Part shown: piece after piece, positions 17,710-25,578 of the stretch
Numbering within the stretch: the stretch's first letter is position 1
Layout: every line of letters begins with the position of its first letter
Assembly: GCA_022566735.1 (NCBI GenBank)
Contig: JADFIG010000018.1
Span: 1 to 64,000 of the forward strand
Direction: 5' to 3'
From: Pseudomonadota bacterium
GTDB taxonomy: Bacteria > Pseudomonadota > Gammaproteobacteria > Burkholderiales > Burkholderiaceae_C
DNA length: 64,000 bases
Translations under genes and position numbers: made by a program
The notes under the pieces: model-generated
Seen by the model: the letters and a program-made list of their open reading frames with translations, nothing else
What the model was told of the DNA's origin: nothing
The model's database searches: none

Positions 17710-18309
17710 ATGAACATCCTGCAGATCAACGCCAGCGCCCGCCGTGAAGGCGCCAACTCCACCCGCATCGCCAACGACGTGGTGGCCCGCCTGCAAGCGC
17801 TGCACCCCGAGGCCCGCGTCCAGGTGCGCGACCTGGCCGTGACGCCCCACCCCGTGCTGGACGAGGCGGCCCTGGGCGCCCTGTTCACCCCGGCCGACCA
17901 GCGCAGCGCCGAGCAGGCCGCCCGCGTGGCCCTGGACGACGCGCTCATCGCCGAGGTCCAGGCCCATGACGTCATCGTGCTGGGCGTGCCGATGTACAAC
18001 TTCGGTGTGCCGGTGCAGTTCAAGGCCTGGATCGACGCCATCGCCCGTGCCGGCGTGACCTTCCGCTACACCGCCCAGGGCCCCGAAGGCCTGCTCAAGG
18101 GCAAGACCGTCTATGTGGCCCTGGCCCGCGGTGGCATCTACCGGGACACCCCCAACGACTCGCAGGTGCCTTACCTTCAGGGCGTGCTGGGCTTCCTGGG
18201 CATCACCGACGTTCGCTTCGTCTACGCCGAAGGCCTGAACATGGGCGCCGACGCCGCCGCCAAGGGCTTTGCCCAGGCCGAGGCCGACATCGCGGCCGTG
18301 GTCGCCTGA
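17710..18309 (+). CDS. azoR: FMN-dependent NADH-azoreductase
   Basis: 199-residue flavodoxin-fold oxidoreductase. The N-terminus [18 protein letters not shown] is the FMN phosphate-binding segment, [20 protein letters not shown] is the conserved FMN and dimer motif, and ALARGGIY is the third FMN contact. It reduces quinones and azo bonds by two-electron transfer in the cytoplasm. It is divergent from a LysR regulator and is followed after 29 bases by a pirin gene, so both are probably induced together by quinone or electrophile stress (inference). Confidence 0.92.
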   Translation: MNILQINASARREGANSTRIANDVVARLQALHPEARVQVRDLAVTPHPVLDEAALGALFTPADQRSAEQAARVALDDALIAEVQAHDVIVLGVPMYNFGVPVQFKAWIDAIARAGVTFRYTAQGPEGLLKGKTVYVALARGGIYRDTPNDSQVPYLQGVLGFLGITDVRFVYAEGLNMGADAAAKGFAQAEADIAAVVA

Positions 18310-18338
18310 CCCCATCCCCATCCCGAAAGGAGCCCGCC

Positions 18339-19217
18339 ATGACCCGAGACACCCATGCCACCGTGACCCAGTCCCGCCGCATCGAGCGCCTGGTCGCCGG
18401 ACAAGCCACCTCCGACGGTGCGGGGGTCAAGCTCACCCGCGTGCTGACGCACCAGCTGCAGCGCCGGCTGGACCCGTTCCTGATGCTCGACGCTTTCGGC
18501 AGCGACCAGGCCGACGACTACATCGCCGGCTTCCCCGACCACCCGCACCGCGGCTTCGAGACCGTCACCTACATGATCGCCGGGCGCATGCGCCACCGCG
18601 ACAGCGCCGGCCACGAAGGCCTGCTGGAGAACGGCGGCGTGCAGTGGATGACGGCCGGGCGAGGCGTGATCCACTCCGAACTGCCCGAGCAGGAGGAGGG
18701 CCTGATGGAGGGCTTCCAGCTGTGGCTGAACCTGCCGGCCCGCGACAAGATGCGCGCGCCCTGGTACCGCGACTTCAAGGCCGAGGAGTTGCCGCGCTTC
18801 ACCACCGCGCAAGGTGTGGACGTGACCGTGATTGCCGGGCACAGCCACGGCATCGATGGCGCGGTGACGCGGGACGTGACCGCGCCGCTGTACCTGGACC
18901 TCCACCTGCCCGCGGGGGCCCGCTTCGAGCAGTCGCTGCCGGCCAGCCACAACGCCTTCGTCTACGTGTACCGGGGCGAGGTGGACGTGGCGGGCCAGGC
19001 GGTGCCGACGCAGCGCATGGGCCTGCTGGCCAACGATGCGCAGGCCGACGGCGTGGCCATCGAGGCGGGAGGGGCCGGGGCCCGGGTGCTGCTGCTGGCC
19101 GGTGCGCCGCTCCATGAACCGATCGCGCAGTACGGGCCCTTCGTGATGAACACGCAGCAGGAGATCTTCCAGGCCCTCAACGACCACCGCGACGGGCGAC
19201 TGGGCGAAAGCGCCTGA
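18339..19217 (+). CDS. Pirin family protein (possible quercetinase-type dioxygenase)
   Basis: 292-residue bicupin. The N-terminal cupin carries the pirin metal motif (FPDHPHRGFETVTYMIAG, then GGVQWMTAGRGVIHSE) with three His and one Glu as likely ligands. E. coli YhhW of this family opens the quercetin ring. AAAGGAG precedes the ATG. It forms an operon with azoR under the LysR regulator, suggesting a shared role in aromatic or quinone detoxification. A second pirin gene of different sequence converges on it from the other strand. Confidence 0.88.
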   Translation: MTRDTHATVTQSRRIERLVAGQATSDGAGVKLTRVLTHQLQRRLDPFLMLDAFGSDQADDYIAGFPDHPHRGFETVTYMIAGRMRHRDSAGHEGLLENGGVQWMTAGRGVIHSELPEQEEGLMEGFQLWLNLPARDKMRAPWYRDFKAEELPRFTTAQGVDVTVIAGHSHGIDGAVTRDVTAPLYLDLHLPAGARFEQSLPASHNAFVYVYRGEVDVAGQAVPTQRMGLLANDAQADGVAIEAGGAGARVLLLAGAPLHEPIAQYGPFVMNTQQEIFQALNDHRDGRLGESA

Positions 19218-19240
19218 AGGAGATGCGCCCGAGGCAGGCT

Positions 19241-20203
19241 TCAGGCCTTCCAGGGCAGGGGCGGTGCGTGCAGGCGGCGCCCCTCTCCGCCCGGGACCGC
19301 ACCGAAGCGGGGGCTCGCTGCGGCGCCTGCGGCTTCCCCTTCAGCTTCCCAGTCGGCCTGCGCCTGGATGACATGCGCCTTCGACGGCCCGACGAAGTTC
19401 CACCACATCACGATGGGGTCGCGCCAGGGCTCGCCCCCCAGCAGGAGCACGCGCGCCCCCGGTGACAGGCGCAAGCCGAGTTGCTCCGGGCCTGGCGCAA
19501 GGTAGGCGAACTCGCCGGGCGCAAAGTGGGCGATGCCCGAGGTCGCGACCTCGGCGCCGTCCGTGGCCTCGCGCCCCGCGATGCCCACGCTGCCTTCCAG
19601 CGGCAGGAGGCCGTGCTCGAAGTCCGGGCGCAGCGGCAGGACGGTGTCCCCGCCCGCGGCGCTGCACACATCGAGCCCGACCAGCGGCGTGTGCACCTTT
19701 GTGGGCGCGGTGTGCTCGCCACCTGGCCCCCGCCAGCGTCCCGCCAGCAAGGTGCAGGTGCAGCCGCCGTGCTGCCAGGTGGGCAGCGCGGCATGGTGCT
19801 CGAAGGCCGGGGCGCGGTCGGCCTGGGCGGGCGGCAAGGCGATCCACAGTTGCGCGGCATGGACGCGCTGCCCGCCGGTGGGCGAGTCCTCGGTGTGGGA
19901 GATGCCATGGCCCGCGGTCATGAGGTTGACCTGGCCCGGCCGGATGAGCTGGTCGCTGCCCAGGCTGTCGCGGTGGCGGATCTCGCCTTCGATCATCCAG
20001 GTGAAGGTCTGCAGGCAGGTGTGCGGGTGCGCGCCCACGTGCATGCCCTCGTCGGGACCGAAGGTGATGGGGCCGATGTGGTCGAGGAAGCACCAGGCGC
20101 CCACCATGCGGCGCTCGCGCGTGGGCAGGGCGCGGCGGATGCGCAGGCCTTCGCCCAGGGTGGATTCGCGTGCGGCAACCCGCTCGATGACTGGGATGGA
20201 CAT
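19241..20203 (-). CDS. Second pirin family protein
   Basis: 320-residue bicupin. Motifs HVGAHPHTCLQTFTWMIEG and VNLMTAGHGISHTED give the cupin metal site. The C-terminal part has the conserved EPWRDPIVMWWNFVGPS block of the YhaK-like pirin branch. It is clearly divergent from the neighbouring pirin (HPHTCLQT versus HPHRGFET), so it is not a recent duplicate. The ATG at 20203 lies two bases after the stop of the diguanylate cyclase gene, so the two are co-transcribed. Function unproven. Confidence 0.88.
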   Translation of the reverse strand: MSIPVIERVAARESTLGEGLRIRRALPTRERRMVGAWCFLDHIGPITFGPDEGMHVGAHPHTCLQTFTWMIEGEIRHRDSLGSDQLIRPGQVNLMTAGHGISHTEDSPTGGQRVHAAQLWIALPPAQADRAPAFEHHAALPTWQHGGCTCTLLAGRWRGPGGEHTAPTKVHTPLVGLDVCSAAGGDTVLPLRPDFEHGLLPLEGSVGIAGREATDGAEVATSGIAHFAPGEFAYLAPGPEQLGLRLSPGARVLLLGGEPWRDPIVMWWNFVGPSKAHVIQAQADWEAEGEAAGAAASPRFGAVPGGEGRRLHAPPLPWKA

Positions 20204-20205
20204 GG

Positions 20206-22005
20206 TCAGTTTTCCGGTGTGCGCTCGCAACAGGCGTGGAAGCGGAAGGCGTTCTTTCCCGCCGACTTGGCTTCGTACATGGCCTGATCGGCCTGCTTCA
20301 TGAGGTCGCCGGCCGTGCAGGGCTGCCCGGTGTAGGCCGACGCCCCGATGCTGGTGGTGCAAGTGTGGCGGATCGCCCCCATCTGGTAGGGACGCGCAAG
20401 GCTGGCAATGACCTTCTGCGCGACGAGCCTCACCCAGGCCAGATCGCTGGCATCTCCCGCCACGGGGGCGCACAGGATCATGACGAATTCGTCGCCGCCC
20501 AGGCGTGCCACCGTGTCCGAGGCGCGAACGCACTCGCTCAGGCGCTTGGCGGCCTCCTGGAGCAACTCGTCTCCGGCATCGTGACCGTGCGTGTCGTTGA
20601 GCGACTTGAAGTTGTCCAGGTCCAGGAAGAGGACCGCGAAGGCGCCACGGTCCCGCGAGGCCCGCGCCAGCGTGTGCTTGAGCCTGTCCAGGAACAGGCG
20701 CCGGTTGGGCAGGCCGGTCAGCGCGTCGTGGAAGGCCAGGCGGTGGATTTCCGCCTCGGCGGCCTTGGCCTTGGAAATGTCCCGCGCGATCTTGGAAGCC
20801 CCGATGACTTCGCCCTTGTGGTTGTAGATCGGCGAGATGGTGACCGAGACATCGACAAGGCGCCCGTCGCGGTGCTGCCGCTGGGTCGGGAAGTGGTCGA
20901 CCCGCGCGCCTCGGGCGACGCTGGCGAGGATGTCGGCCTCCTCGTGCAGCCGGTCCGTCGGGATGATGGTCTGCATGGGCCGCCCGATCATCTCCTGAGC
21001 CGAGTAACCGAAGGCCTTCTCCGCTCCGCGGTTCCAACTGGCCACGATGCCGTCCATCGTCTTGCTGATGATGGCGTCGTCGGAGGATTCGACGATGGCC
21101 TTGAAGTGCGCCAGATCCGTTTCGGCGAGCCGGCGTTGGGTCTGCGCGACCCAGCCCAGCACGCTGTCGGCATTGCGGGCGTCCACGGCGATGGGCTTGA
21201 GGAAGTCACCGCTGCCCAGCGTCGCCAGCGTCTTTTGCAGCTCCACGATCGAGCACCCGATGATGAGGCGCAGTTGCTGGCGCACCTTCAGGATCAGCAG
21301 CACCAGCAAGGCCCCCAGCACGAACAGCGAGCCGATGGCCAGGCTCAGGCGCCGGTGCGCGGATGCGACGGCCAGCTCGGTCCGCGCCAGCACCATCTGC
21401 TCCATCTCGACGATTGGCCGCATGACGTCCGATTTCAGGGTCAGGAAGTGCTCGTCGGACAGCAGGCCCAGCGCCTCCAGCCGCAGGAGGGGGGGCGGGG
21501 CGGGGCCCTCTTCGACCATGGCCATGGCCTTCTGCTCGATGCGCACCAGCTCGTCCGACTTGGCCTTGGACTGCCGCAACTGGCCCAACTCCGCGTCGGT
21601 GAGGCCGGCGCGGCGCATCAGCTCCAGCAGGGGCACCGCCTCTCCGACGGGCTCGGCTTCGGGCGCGCCGACCGGCTGGATGGCCTTGAAATCCCAGTAG
21701 GCCAGGCTGTAGTTGGCGGGCCTGGGCCGCTTGCCGTCGCGGATGTCCACCACGGCCTCGAATTGCGCCTTGTAGGTCCGGTTGCCGGTGATGACGTAGG
21801 TCCGCATCAGGCGGGTGAGGTCGTTGGACGACTGCCGCAATTCCTCGGCGTAGCGGACCGACACGGCCCGGCTGTCCAGCGCCTGCTCATAGCGTCGCTG
21901 CTCGAACACCAGCAGGACGAAGCTCACGACGAGCAGCCCCACGATGCCCAGCATCGCGTAGAGGTACACGGTGAACTGAGACGTCCGGCTCTGCCCGCCT
22001 TCCAT
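20206..22005 (-). CDS. Membrane PAS-GGDEF diguanylate cyclase
   Basis: 599-residue signalling enzyme making cyclic di-GMP. Transmembrane helix 1 is at about 16-36. A periplasmic sensor region of about 200 residues starts with a helical segment (YEQALDSRAVSVRYAEELRQ). Transmembrane helix 2 is at about 240-260, then a PAS domain (about 305-425, AIVESSDDAIISKTMDGIVASWN) and a GGDEF domain (about 435-590). The active-site motif GGDEF is intact at 503-507, and the inhibitory site RxxD is present as RASD at 494-497, so product feedback is expected. There is no EAL domain. The ATG at 22005 has AAGGAA upstream. Confidence 0.92.
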   Translation of the reverse strand: MEGGQSRTSQFTVYLYAMLGIVGLLVVSFVLLVFEQRRYEQALDSRAVSVRYAEELRQSSNDLTRLMRTYVITGNRTYKAQFEAVVDIRDGKRPRPANYSLAYWDFKAIQPVGAPEAEPVGEAVPLLELMRRAGLTDAELGQLRQSKAKSDELVRIEQKAMAMVEEGPAPPPLLRLEALGLLSDEHFLTLKSDVMRPIVEMEQMVLARTELAVASAHRRLSLAIGSLFVLGALLVLLILKVRQQLRLIIGCSIVELQKTLATLGSGDFLKPIAVDARNADSVLGWVAQTQRRLAETDLAHFKAIVESSDDAIISKTMDGIVASWNRGAEKAFGYSAQEMIGRPMQTIIPTDRLHEEADILASVARGARVDHFPTQRQHRDGRLVDVSVTISPIYNHKGEVIGASKIARDISKAKAAEAEIHRLAFHDALTGLPNRRLFLDRLKHTLARASRDRGAFAVLFLDLDNFKSLNDTHGHDAGDELLQEAAKRLSECVRASDTVARLGGDEFVMILCAPVAGDASDLAWVRLVAQKVIASLARPYQMGAIRHTCTTSIGASAYTGQPCTAGDLMKQADQAMYEAKSAGKNAFRFHACCERTPEN

Positions 22006-22160
22006 GCTGTTTCCTTGCTCGCTGTGAGCCTCAGCCCTGAGCCTACCCCCAACGGCACACGGGTGTCGAGGGCTGCAGGAACCGTTGCCACGACCTCGCA
22101 GCACTGAAGCGGCATCGCCTGCGAATCTGTGCTCAGGGCACAGATCGGGCGCACTGTGAC

Positions 22161-22194
22161 CAGAAAGCAAAACAGCCGCATCGCTGCGGCTGTT
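22161..22194 (-). terminator. Terminator, probably the displaced tRNA-Pro terminator
   Basis: A perfect 10-bp stem (AACAGCCGCA / TGCGGCTGTT, 22171-22194) with a four-base loop is followed, reading on the minus strand, by TTGCTTTC. It lies 23 bases beyond the core repeat at 22217-22243. Before insertion of the element it would have been just downstream of tRNA-Pro, which is also on the minus strand. Confidence 0.7.
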
Positions 22195-22216
22195 CCAAGT
22201 CCTTGATGCACAAGGT

Positions 22217-22243
22217 AATTCTGGTCGGGGTGAGAGGATTCGA
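22217..22243. repeat. Attachment-site core repeat, distal copy
   Basis: 27 bases identical, apart from one mismatch, to 27406-27432, which covers the 3' end and T-arm of tRNA-Pro. The match begins AATTCTGGTCGGGG and ends GAGGATTCGA. The rest of the tRNA is absent here, so this is a tRNA 3'-end fragment, the usual footprint of tyrosine-integrase insertion. Confidence 0.88.
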
Positions 22244-22330
22244 CTCCAGGAGACTCGGAGGGCGAAATCACTCAAAACACCGATGGATAAAGGGACTCAC
22301 TCGGATTGACCTGCTTCGCTCACCCCCCGA

Positions 22331-22364
22331 TGTGGGAAGGCTTGTGGGCCGCATTGTGGGAAGA
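22331..22364. repeat. Arm-type integrase-site repeats, distal end
   Basis: Three short direct repeats lie inside the distal end: TGTGGGAAGG (22331), TTGTGGGCC (22342) and ATTGTGGGAAG (22353). The same words occur at 27331-27353 near the other end. Position 90-120 bases inside the core repeat and same-strand orientation fit arm-type binding sites of a lambda-class integrase. Confidence 0.6.
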
Positions 22365-22553
22365 ACTTCGGAGAACGTCAACACCGCGCGAAAGCGGCAG
22401 CCATCAGCGCGAAAAAGGACAGGTGCCCACGCAGGGACACCCGTACCTCAGCGCAGACCAGTTCAGCACGAGCAAACGCAGCACGACTTGCTCGTCAACC
22501 GGCTTGAATACCCCATGGCTACAGGGTTCTCGGTGCATGTCGATGACTGGAGG

Positions 22554-22568
22554 TGTCCCAATGGGACA
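22554..22568. promoter_or_regulatory. Inverted repeat downstream of the parB-like gene
   Basis: TGTCCCA-A-TGGGACA is a perfect 7-bp inverted repeat with a one-base centre, 41 bases beyond the ParB-like stop. It could be a ParB or regulator binding site. Otherwise 22365-22608 shows no gene. Confidence 0.35.
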
Positions 22569-22608
22569 GCCCCGGGCAGCCATCAAGCCACCCGGGCACC
22601 TGCAGTGC

Positions 22609-23367
22609 TCAGAACTCGTCCTCGTACCCCACGGGCTCAGGCTTGCCCAGGTCCTCCAGCAGCTCCCGCAGGGCTGCATGGACCCTGCGCTTCTCCTCTG
22701 GCGGGAGGCTGAGTGCCACGCCCTTGACTCGCTTGACCTCGGCCAGCACCTCATCCGAAAGTGAGGGGGGTTCGGGCCGCTCTCGCAGTCCTCCCGGGGC
22801 GGTCCCCTCCTCGCCCCCCATCCGGCTGGCGATGCTGTGGAAGTGCTTGTGCATCCACCGGGCCAGGGTGCTCTTCGGTGTGCCCAGGTCGGCAGCCATC
22901 TCACGGTATGAGCGGTAGCCCTCACGGGTGCGGTGCTTGCGCGCCCTCACATAGGCCTTGAACACCTCGACCATCTCGCTCCGCTTGAGCTGCACGCCGT
23001 GGTTCAGGTTGGCCGCAGCGGCAACCCACGCGGCCTCGGCCATGCTCATGGGGGCGGCCAGCACGCGCACCAGGATCGTGGGTCCACTGCCGTGAGTCAC
23101 CAGGGCATCTGCTTCCCACCTGTGCCAGCCGTCAACAAGGTAATGGCGGGTGGTTCCTCGCTCGGTGACTGCTGCCACCTTGACGAGCGGAGGAGCACTG
23201 CCCGCTCGGGTCATGTCCCGGTACTGACGGACGGCTGCGGGGTTCAGCTTGCGCCGCACCTGCAGGGTCTGCGTACGGATGACATCGTCAGGGGACAACC
23301 ACTCCTCGGTCCACTGGATGGCCTCAGCGGAGGATGGCTGCTGTTCGGGTGCGGGGTGCTTGTTCAT
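22609..23367 (-). CDS. ParB-like nuclease-domain DNA-binding protein
   Basis: 252-residue protein. The N-terminal ParB/Srx-type domain contains RTQTLQVRRKLNPAAVRQYRD near residues 31-51 (given as a family match) and the YLVDGWHRWEA motif. A central helix-turn-helix follows (YREMAADLGTPKSTLARWM). The C-terminus is acidic and Lys-rich. It resembles ParB-like proteins carried by integrative elements, where they act in partition or regulation. No ParA partner is present, so classical partition is unlikely. The ATG at 23367 lies inside the end of the small upstream gene (44-base overlap), indicating coupling. Confidence 0.75.
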   Translation of the reverse strand: MNKHPAPEQQPSSAEAIQWTEEWLSPDDVIRTQTLQVRRKLNPAAVRQYRDMTRAGSAPPLVKVAAVTERGTTRHYLVDGWHRWEADALVTHGSGPTILVRVLAAPMSMAEAAWVAAAANLNHGVQLKRSEMVEVFKAYVRARKHRTREGYRSYREMAADLGTPKSTLARWMHKHFHSIASRMGGEEGTAPGGLRERPEPPSLSDEVLAEVKRVKGVALSLPPEEKRRVHAALRELLEDLGKPEPVGYEDEF

Positions 23368-23587
23368 GTCGATGTGATCCGTTGTCTGCGTTTTGCTGGT
23401 GCTGCTTGTGCTGGTGAACCATGAGGGCGAACGCCTCATTGAAGGTCAGCCGCTGGCCTGTGCGGGCCTGCGTGGCTCGCTGGAAGTCCTTCAGCCAGTC
23501 GAAGGCTGAGACGGGGATGGGAATGGTCCTGAAGACCACTGTCTCCCGTTGGCCCGTTGTGGGGCCGGGGGGCGTATCGAGTTGCAT
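23324..23587 (-). CDS. Small hypothetical protein upstream of the ParB-like gene
   Basis: 87 residues from the ATG at 23587. The middle (FRTIPIPVSAFDWLKDFQRA, then RLTFNEAFALMVHQHKQH) has the strand-then-helices pattern of short ribbon-helix-helix proteins, although I do not recognise the family. It overlaps the ParB-like gene by 44 bases in another frame, which may be why it has an odd, His- and Arg-rich tail. Possible roles are a DNA-binding accessory factor or a directionality factor for the element (inference). Confidence 0.5.
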   Translation of the reverse strand: MQLDTPPGPTTGQRETVVFRTIPIPVSAFDWLKDFQRATQARTGQRLTFNEAFALMVHQHKQHQQNADNGSHRHEQAPRTRTAAILR

Positions 23588-23742
23588 TGATGCGTTCTCT
23601 GGTGAGGGTGGTTGAGGTGCTGCCTCCAGGCCATCGCGCCCAGGCGGGCGGGTGGTGGGGGCTAAAGGCAGTGGCATGGCCCACCATTCCGCCCTCCCTC
23701 GTGCGCAAGGCATTGCCGCGCTTACCGATGTCCTCGGACCCA

Positions 23743-23764
23743 AAGAAAAAAGCCCCACGGGGGC
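23743..23764 (-). terminator. Rho-independent terminator after the serine recombinase
   Basis: On the minus strand GCCCC-CGT-GGGGC is followed by TTTTTTCTTT. It lies about 50 bases past the recombinase stop and ends that transcript before the small gene and ParB-like gene, which therefore need their own promoter between 23588 and 23742. Confidence 0.8.
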
Positions 23765-23814
23765 AACCGAAGGGCTTCAGGGCGTGCCCCCGAGGGGCTC
23801 GAGCGGGGCTGGGA

Positions 23815-24390
23815 TCAGGCGGCGCAGTACCGCTTTACCGAGGAGACCGACAGGCCGAAGTGCTCCGCAGTCTTGGCGATGCTGGCCCCCTGCGCCTCCT
23901 TCCAGGTCCGCACAGTCGAGGGGTCCGCTGCGTGTGGCCTGCCCATGCTGGTCTTGCCCTTGTGGGTCTTGCCGGTGCGCTCCAAGGCCTCCCGCGCTGC
24001 TTGCCTGCCCGCTGCGGTGCGCTCAATGATTCGCTGGCGCTCCATGTCTGCCACCTGAGCCAGGACAGCCAGGATCAGCTCCCCCACGCCCTTGGCGATG
24101 ACGCCCAGCCCGTGGACGTGGACCTCCACCCCCTTGGTCAGCAGGAGGCGCACCGTGGCCTGTACATCCAGGGCATCCCTGCCCAGGCGGTCCACGGCAT
24201 AGACGTGGAGCGAGTCTCCCTCCCGGATGAACTCCAGCAGGGCGGCGAAGCCCTTGCGCTCCTTGGCCGGGGTTGCCCCGCTCACGCCCTCGTCAGCGAA
24301 CTCCCTATCGAAGAGGCCGCCCAGGGCTTGCCGTTGGGACTCGATGGATTGGTCAGCGGTGGATACGCGGAAGTAGGCGATGCGGGACAT
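23815..24390 (-). CDS. Serine recombinase, resolvase/invertase family
   Basis: 191-residue site-specific recombinase. The catalytic Ser is S10 in YFRVSTADQS. The GVSG segment, the VYAVDRLGRD motif and the helical AQVADMERQRIIERTAAGR segment are all present, and the C-terminal helix-turn-helix (SIAKTAEHFGLSVSSVKRYC) is complete. The ATG at 24390 is chosen because the family always begins near MSRIAYFRVS. The intergenic region just upstream contains paired inverted repeats that look like its recombination or operator sites. It could resolve dimers of the excised element or invert DNA. Confidence 0.92.
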   Translation of the reverse strand: MSRIAYFRVSTADQSIESQRQALGGLFDREFADEGVSGATPAKERKGFAALLEFIREGDSLHVYAVDRLGRDALDVQATVRLLLTKGVEVHVHGLGVIAKGVGELILAVLAQVADMERQRIIERTAAGRQAAREALERTGKTHKGKTSMGRPHAADPSTVRTWKEAQGASIAKTAEHFGLSVSSVKRYCAA

Positions 24391-24402
24391 GATGGTTAAC
24401 TT

Positions 24403-24502
24403 GTGGCTCATAAGGTATGCATACATTTTGAGCCACGGCCAGAATTGCAATCAAGTATCTTGTGAGCCACCTTTGAGCCTGCTGTGGCGAGTGGCCCACA
24501 AG
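24403..24502. promoter_or_regulatory. res-like repeat array upstream of the serine recombinase
   Basis: GTGGCTCA (24403-24410) is inverted as TGAGCCAC (24429-24436). CTTGTGAGCCAC (24459-24470) is inverted, with one mismatch, as GTGGCCCACAAG (24491-24502). An additional TTGAGCC lies at 24473-24479. The array sits right in front of the recombinase start, as res subsites do in resolvase systems, and would also regulate its promoter. Confidence 0.55.
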
Positions 24503-24558
24503 GTACAACTTTTGAACCGATGATTGGCGAGAACCACAGCAGCCGCTAGATTGCGCAT

Positions 24559-25437
24559 ATGTCCCATACGCGTCACCACTACGTTCCCGTCTTCCTGCTG
24601 GAGAAGTGGGGATCCCCAAAGAATCCCGGTACGCGGTTCTGTTGGCGAAATGGCAGGTTGCTGGAAGAACCCAAGGGGCCAAGGCAGGTCTGCTTTGAGG
24701 AGCACCTGTACTCGTTTGACGCTGGCAATGACGTGCTGGATGTAGCCGTTGAGCGAGACTTCTGGGGGCCCCAAGTGGATGATCCGGCGGCCCGAGTCTT
24801 GTCAAAGATGGTTACGCGTGGTGCCGCTTCGCTCACGGAGGGGGACAGGCTTATCTGGTCGCGTTTCTTAGTCGGTCAGTTGCTGCGCGTTCCTCACGTC
24901 GTACGGCACATGCGTAAGCGCGGAGAGCAGATATGGGCGCGGGTGCACAGCACCGACGTTGATGCCACGGAACAGACGTCTGAGGGAGTAGAAGACAACG
25001 AAGAGTTGGAGCAGAGGTATCTCGCCTGGGCCTGCCGCCTCAATCCCGAAACACCTGGAGACTTAGGCGTACTTACGATGCCCGCACTAGTTGAGTCGTC
25101 GGTTTTGAATCCGCCGTGCTTGGCTGCCAACTGGGTGGTAAGGAGCGTAGTCAAATCTCCGGTCAGACTCCTAATTGGAGATGCCCCGCTGATCTACCTG
25201 GGGCGCTTGGATCGCGACTTCCTGCTGCTACTCCCAATAGGGCCTGCCCATCTCTTCTGCGCGTACACCTCGCCCGTTGCGCGGGATTGTCTCTCCCGCA
25301 TTTCCGACCTCGGGCTAGTTCGATTGGTGAACCGGGAGACTTGTGAGCGCGCGGTTCAATGGGTTTACGGCTCCGACCCCTCACTCCGTGCTCTGGTCTC
25401 GCGCCGCCTCCGTATGTCACCCTCGCACGGTTGCTGA
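24559..25437 (+). CDS. DUF4238 domain protein, cargo of the integrative element
   Basis: 292-residue soluble protein matching DUF4238: the N-terminal signature TRHHYVPVFLLEKWG, then FEEHLYSFDAGND and the acidic VERDFWGPQVDD segment. The C-terminal half includes a conserved-looking GDAPLIYLG block. No enzymatic activity is established for the family; members are scattered on mobile elements and near defence genes, so an anti-phage or toxin-like role is possible (inference). It is the only plus-strand gene and the only non-recombination cargo of the element. Its codon use looks less GC-extreme than the flanking chromosome, consistent with transfer. It diverges from the serine recombinase. Confidence 0.8.
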   Translation: MSHTRHHYVPVFLLEKWGSPKNPGTRFCWRNGRLLEEPKGPRQVCFEEHLYSFDAGNDVLDVAVERDFWGPQVDDPAARVLSKMVTRGAASLTEGDRLIWSRFLVGQLLRVPHVVRHMRKRGEQIWARVHSTDVDATEQTSEGVEDNEELEQRYLAWACRLNPETPGDLGVLTMPALVESSVLNPPCLAANWVVRSVVKSPVRLLIGDAPLIYLGRLDRDFLLLLPIGPAHLFCAYTSPVARDCLSRISDLGLVRLVNRETCERAVQWVYGSDPSLRALVSRRLRMSPSHGC

Positions 25438-25578
25438 TGGTGGAGGGCAACCATCGTTGCTGAGTAACCACGGGGCAGGCCCGCCAGGGGGCACGCAGGG
25501 GGCCACGGGGGGAAGAACTGGAGCCGGGCTTGTCTGATACCCCCTCGGAAAAATTCGCTGTGGAATTCGGGCCGGGGG

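Noticed and set aside
22221..22260. A second tRNA gene
   Set aside because: Only the 3' end and T-arm of tRNA-Pro are present; there is no anticodon arm or 5' half. It is an attachment-site remnant.
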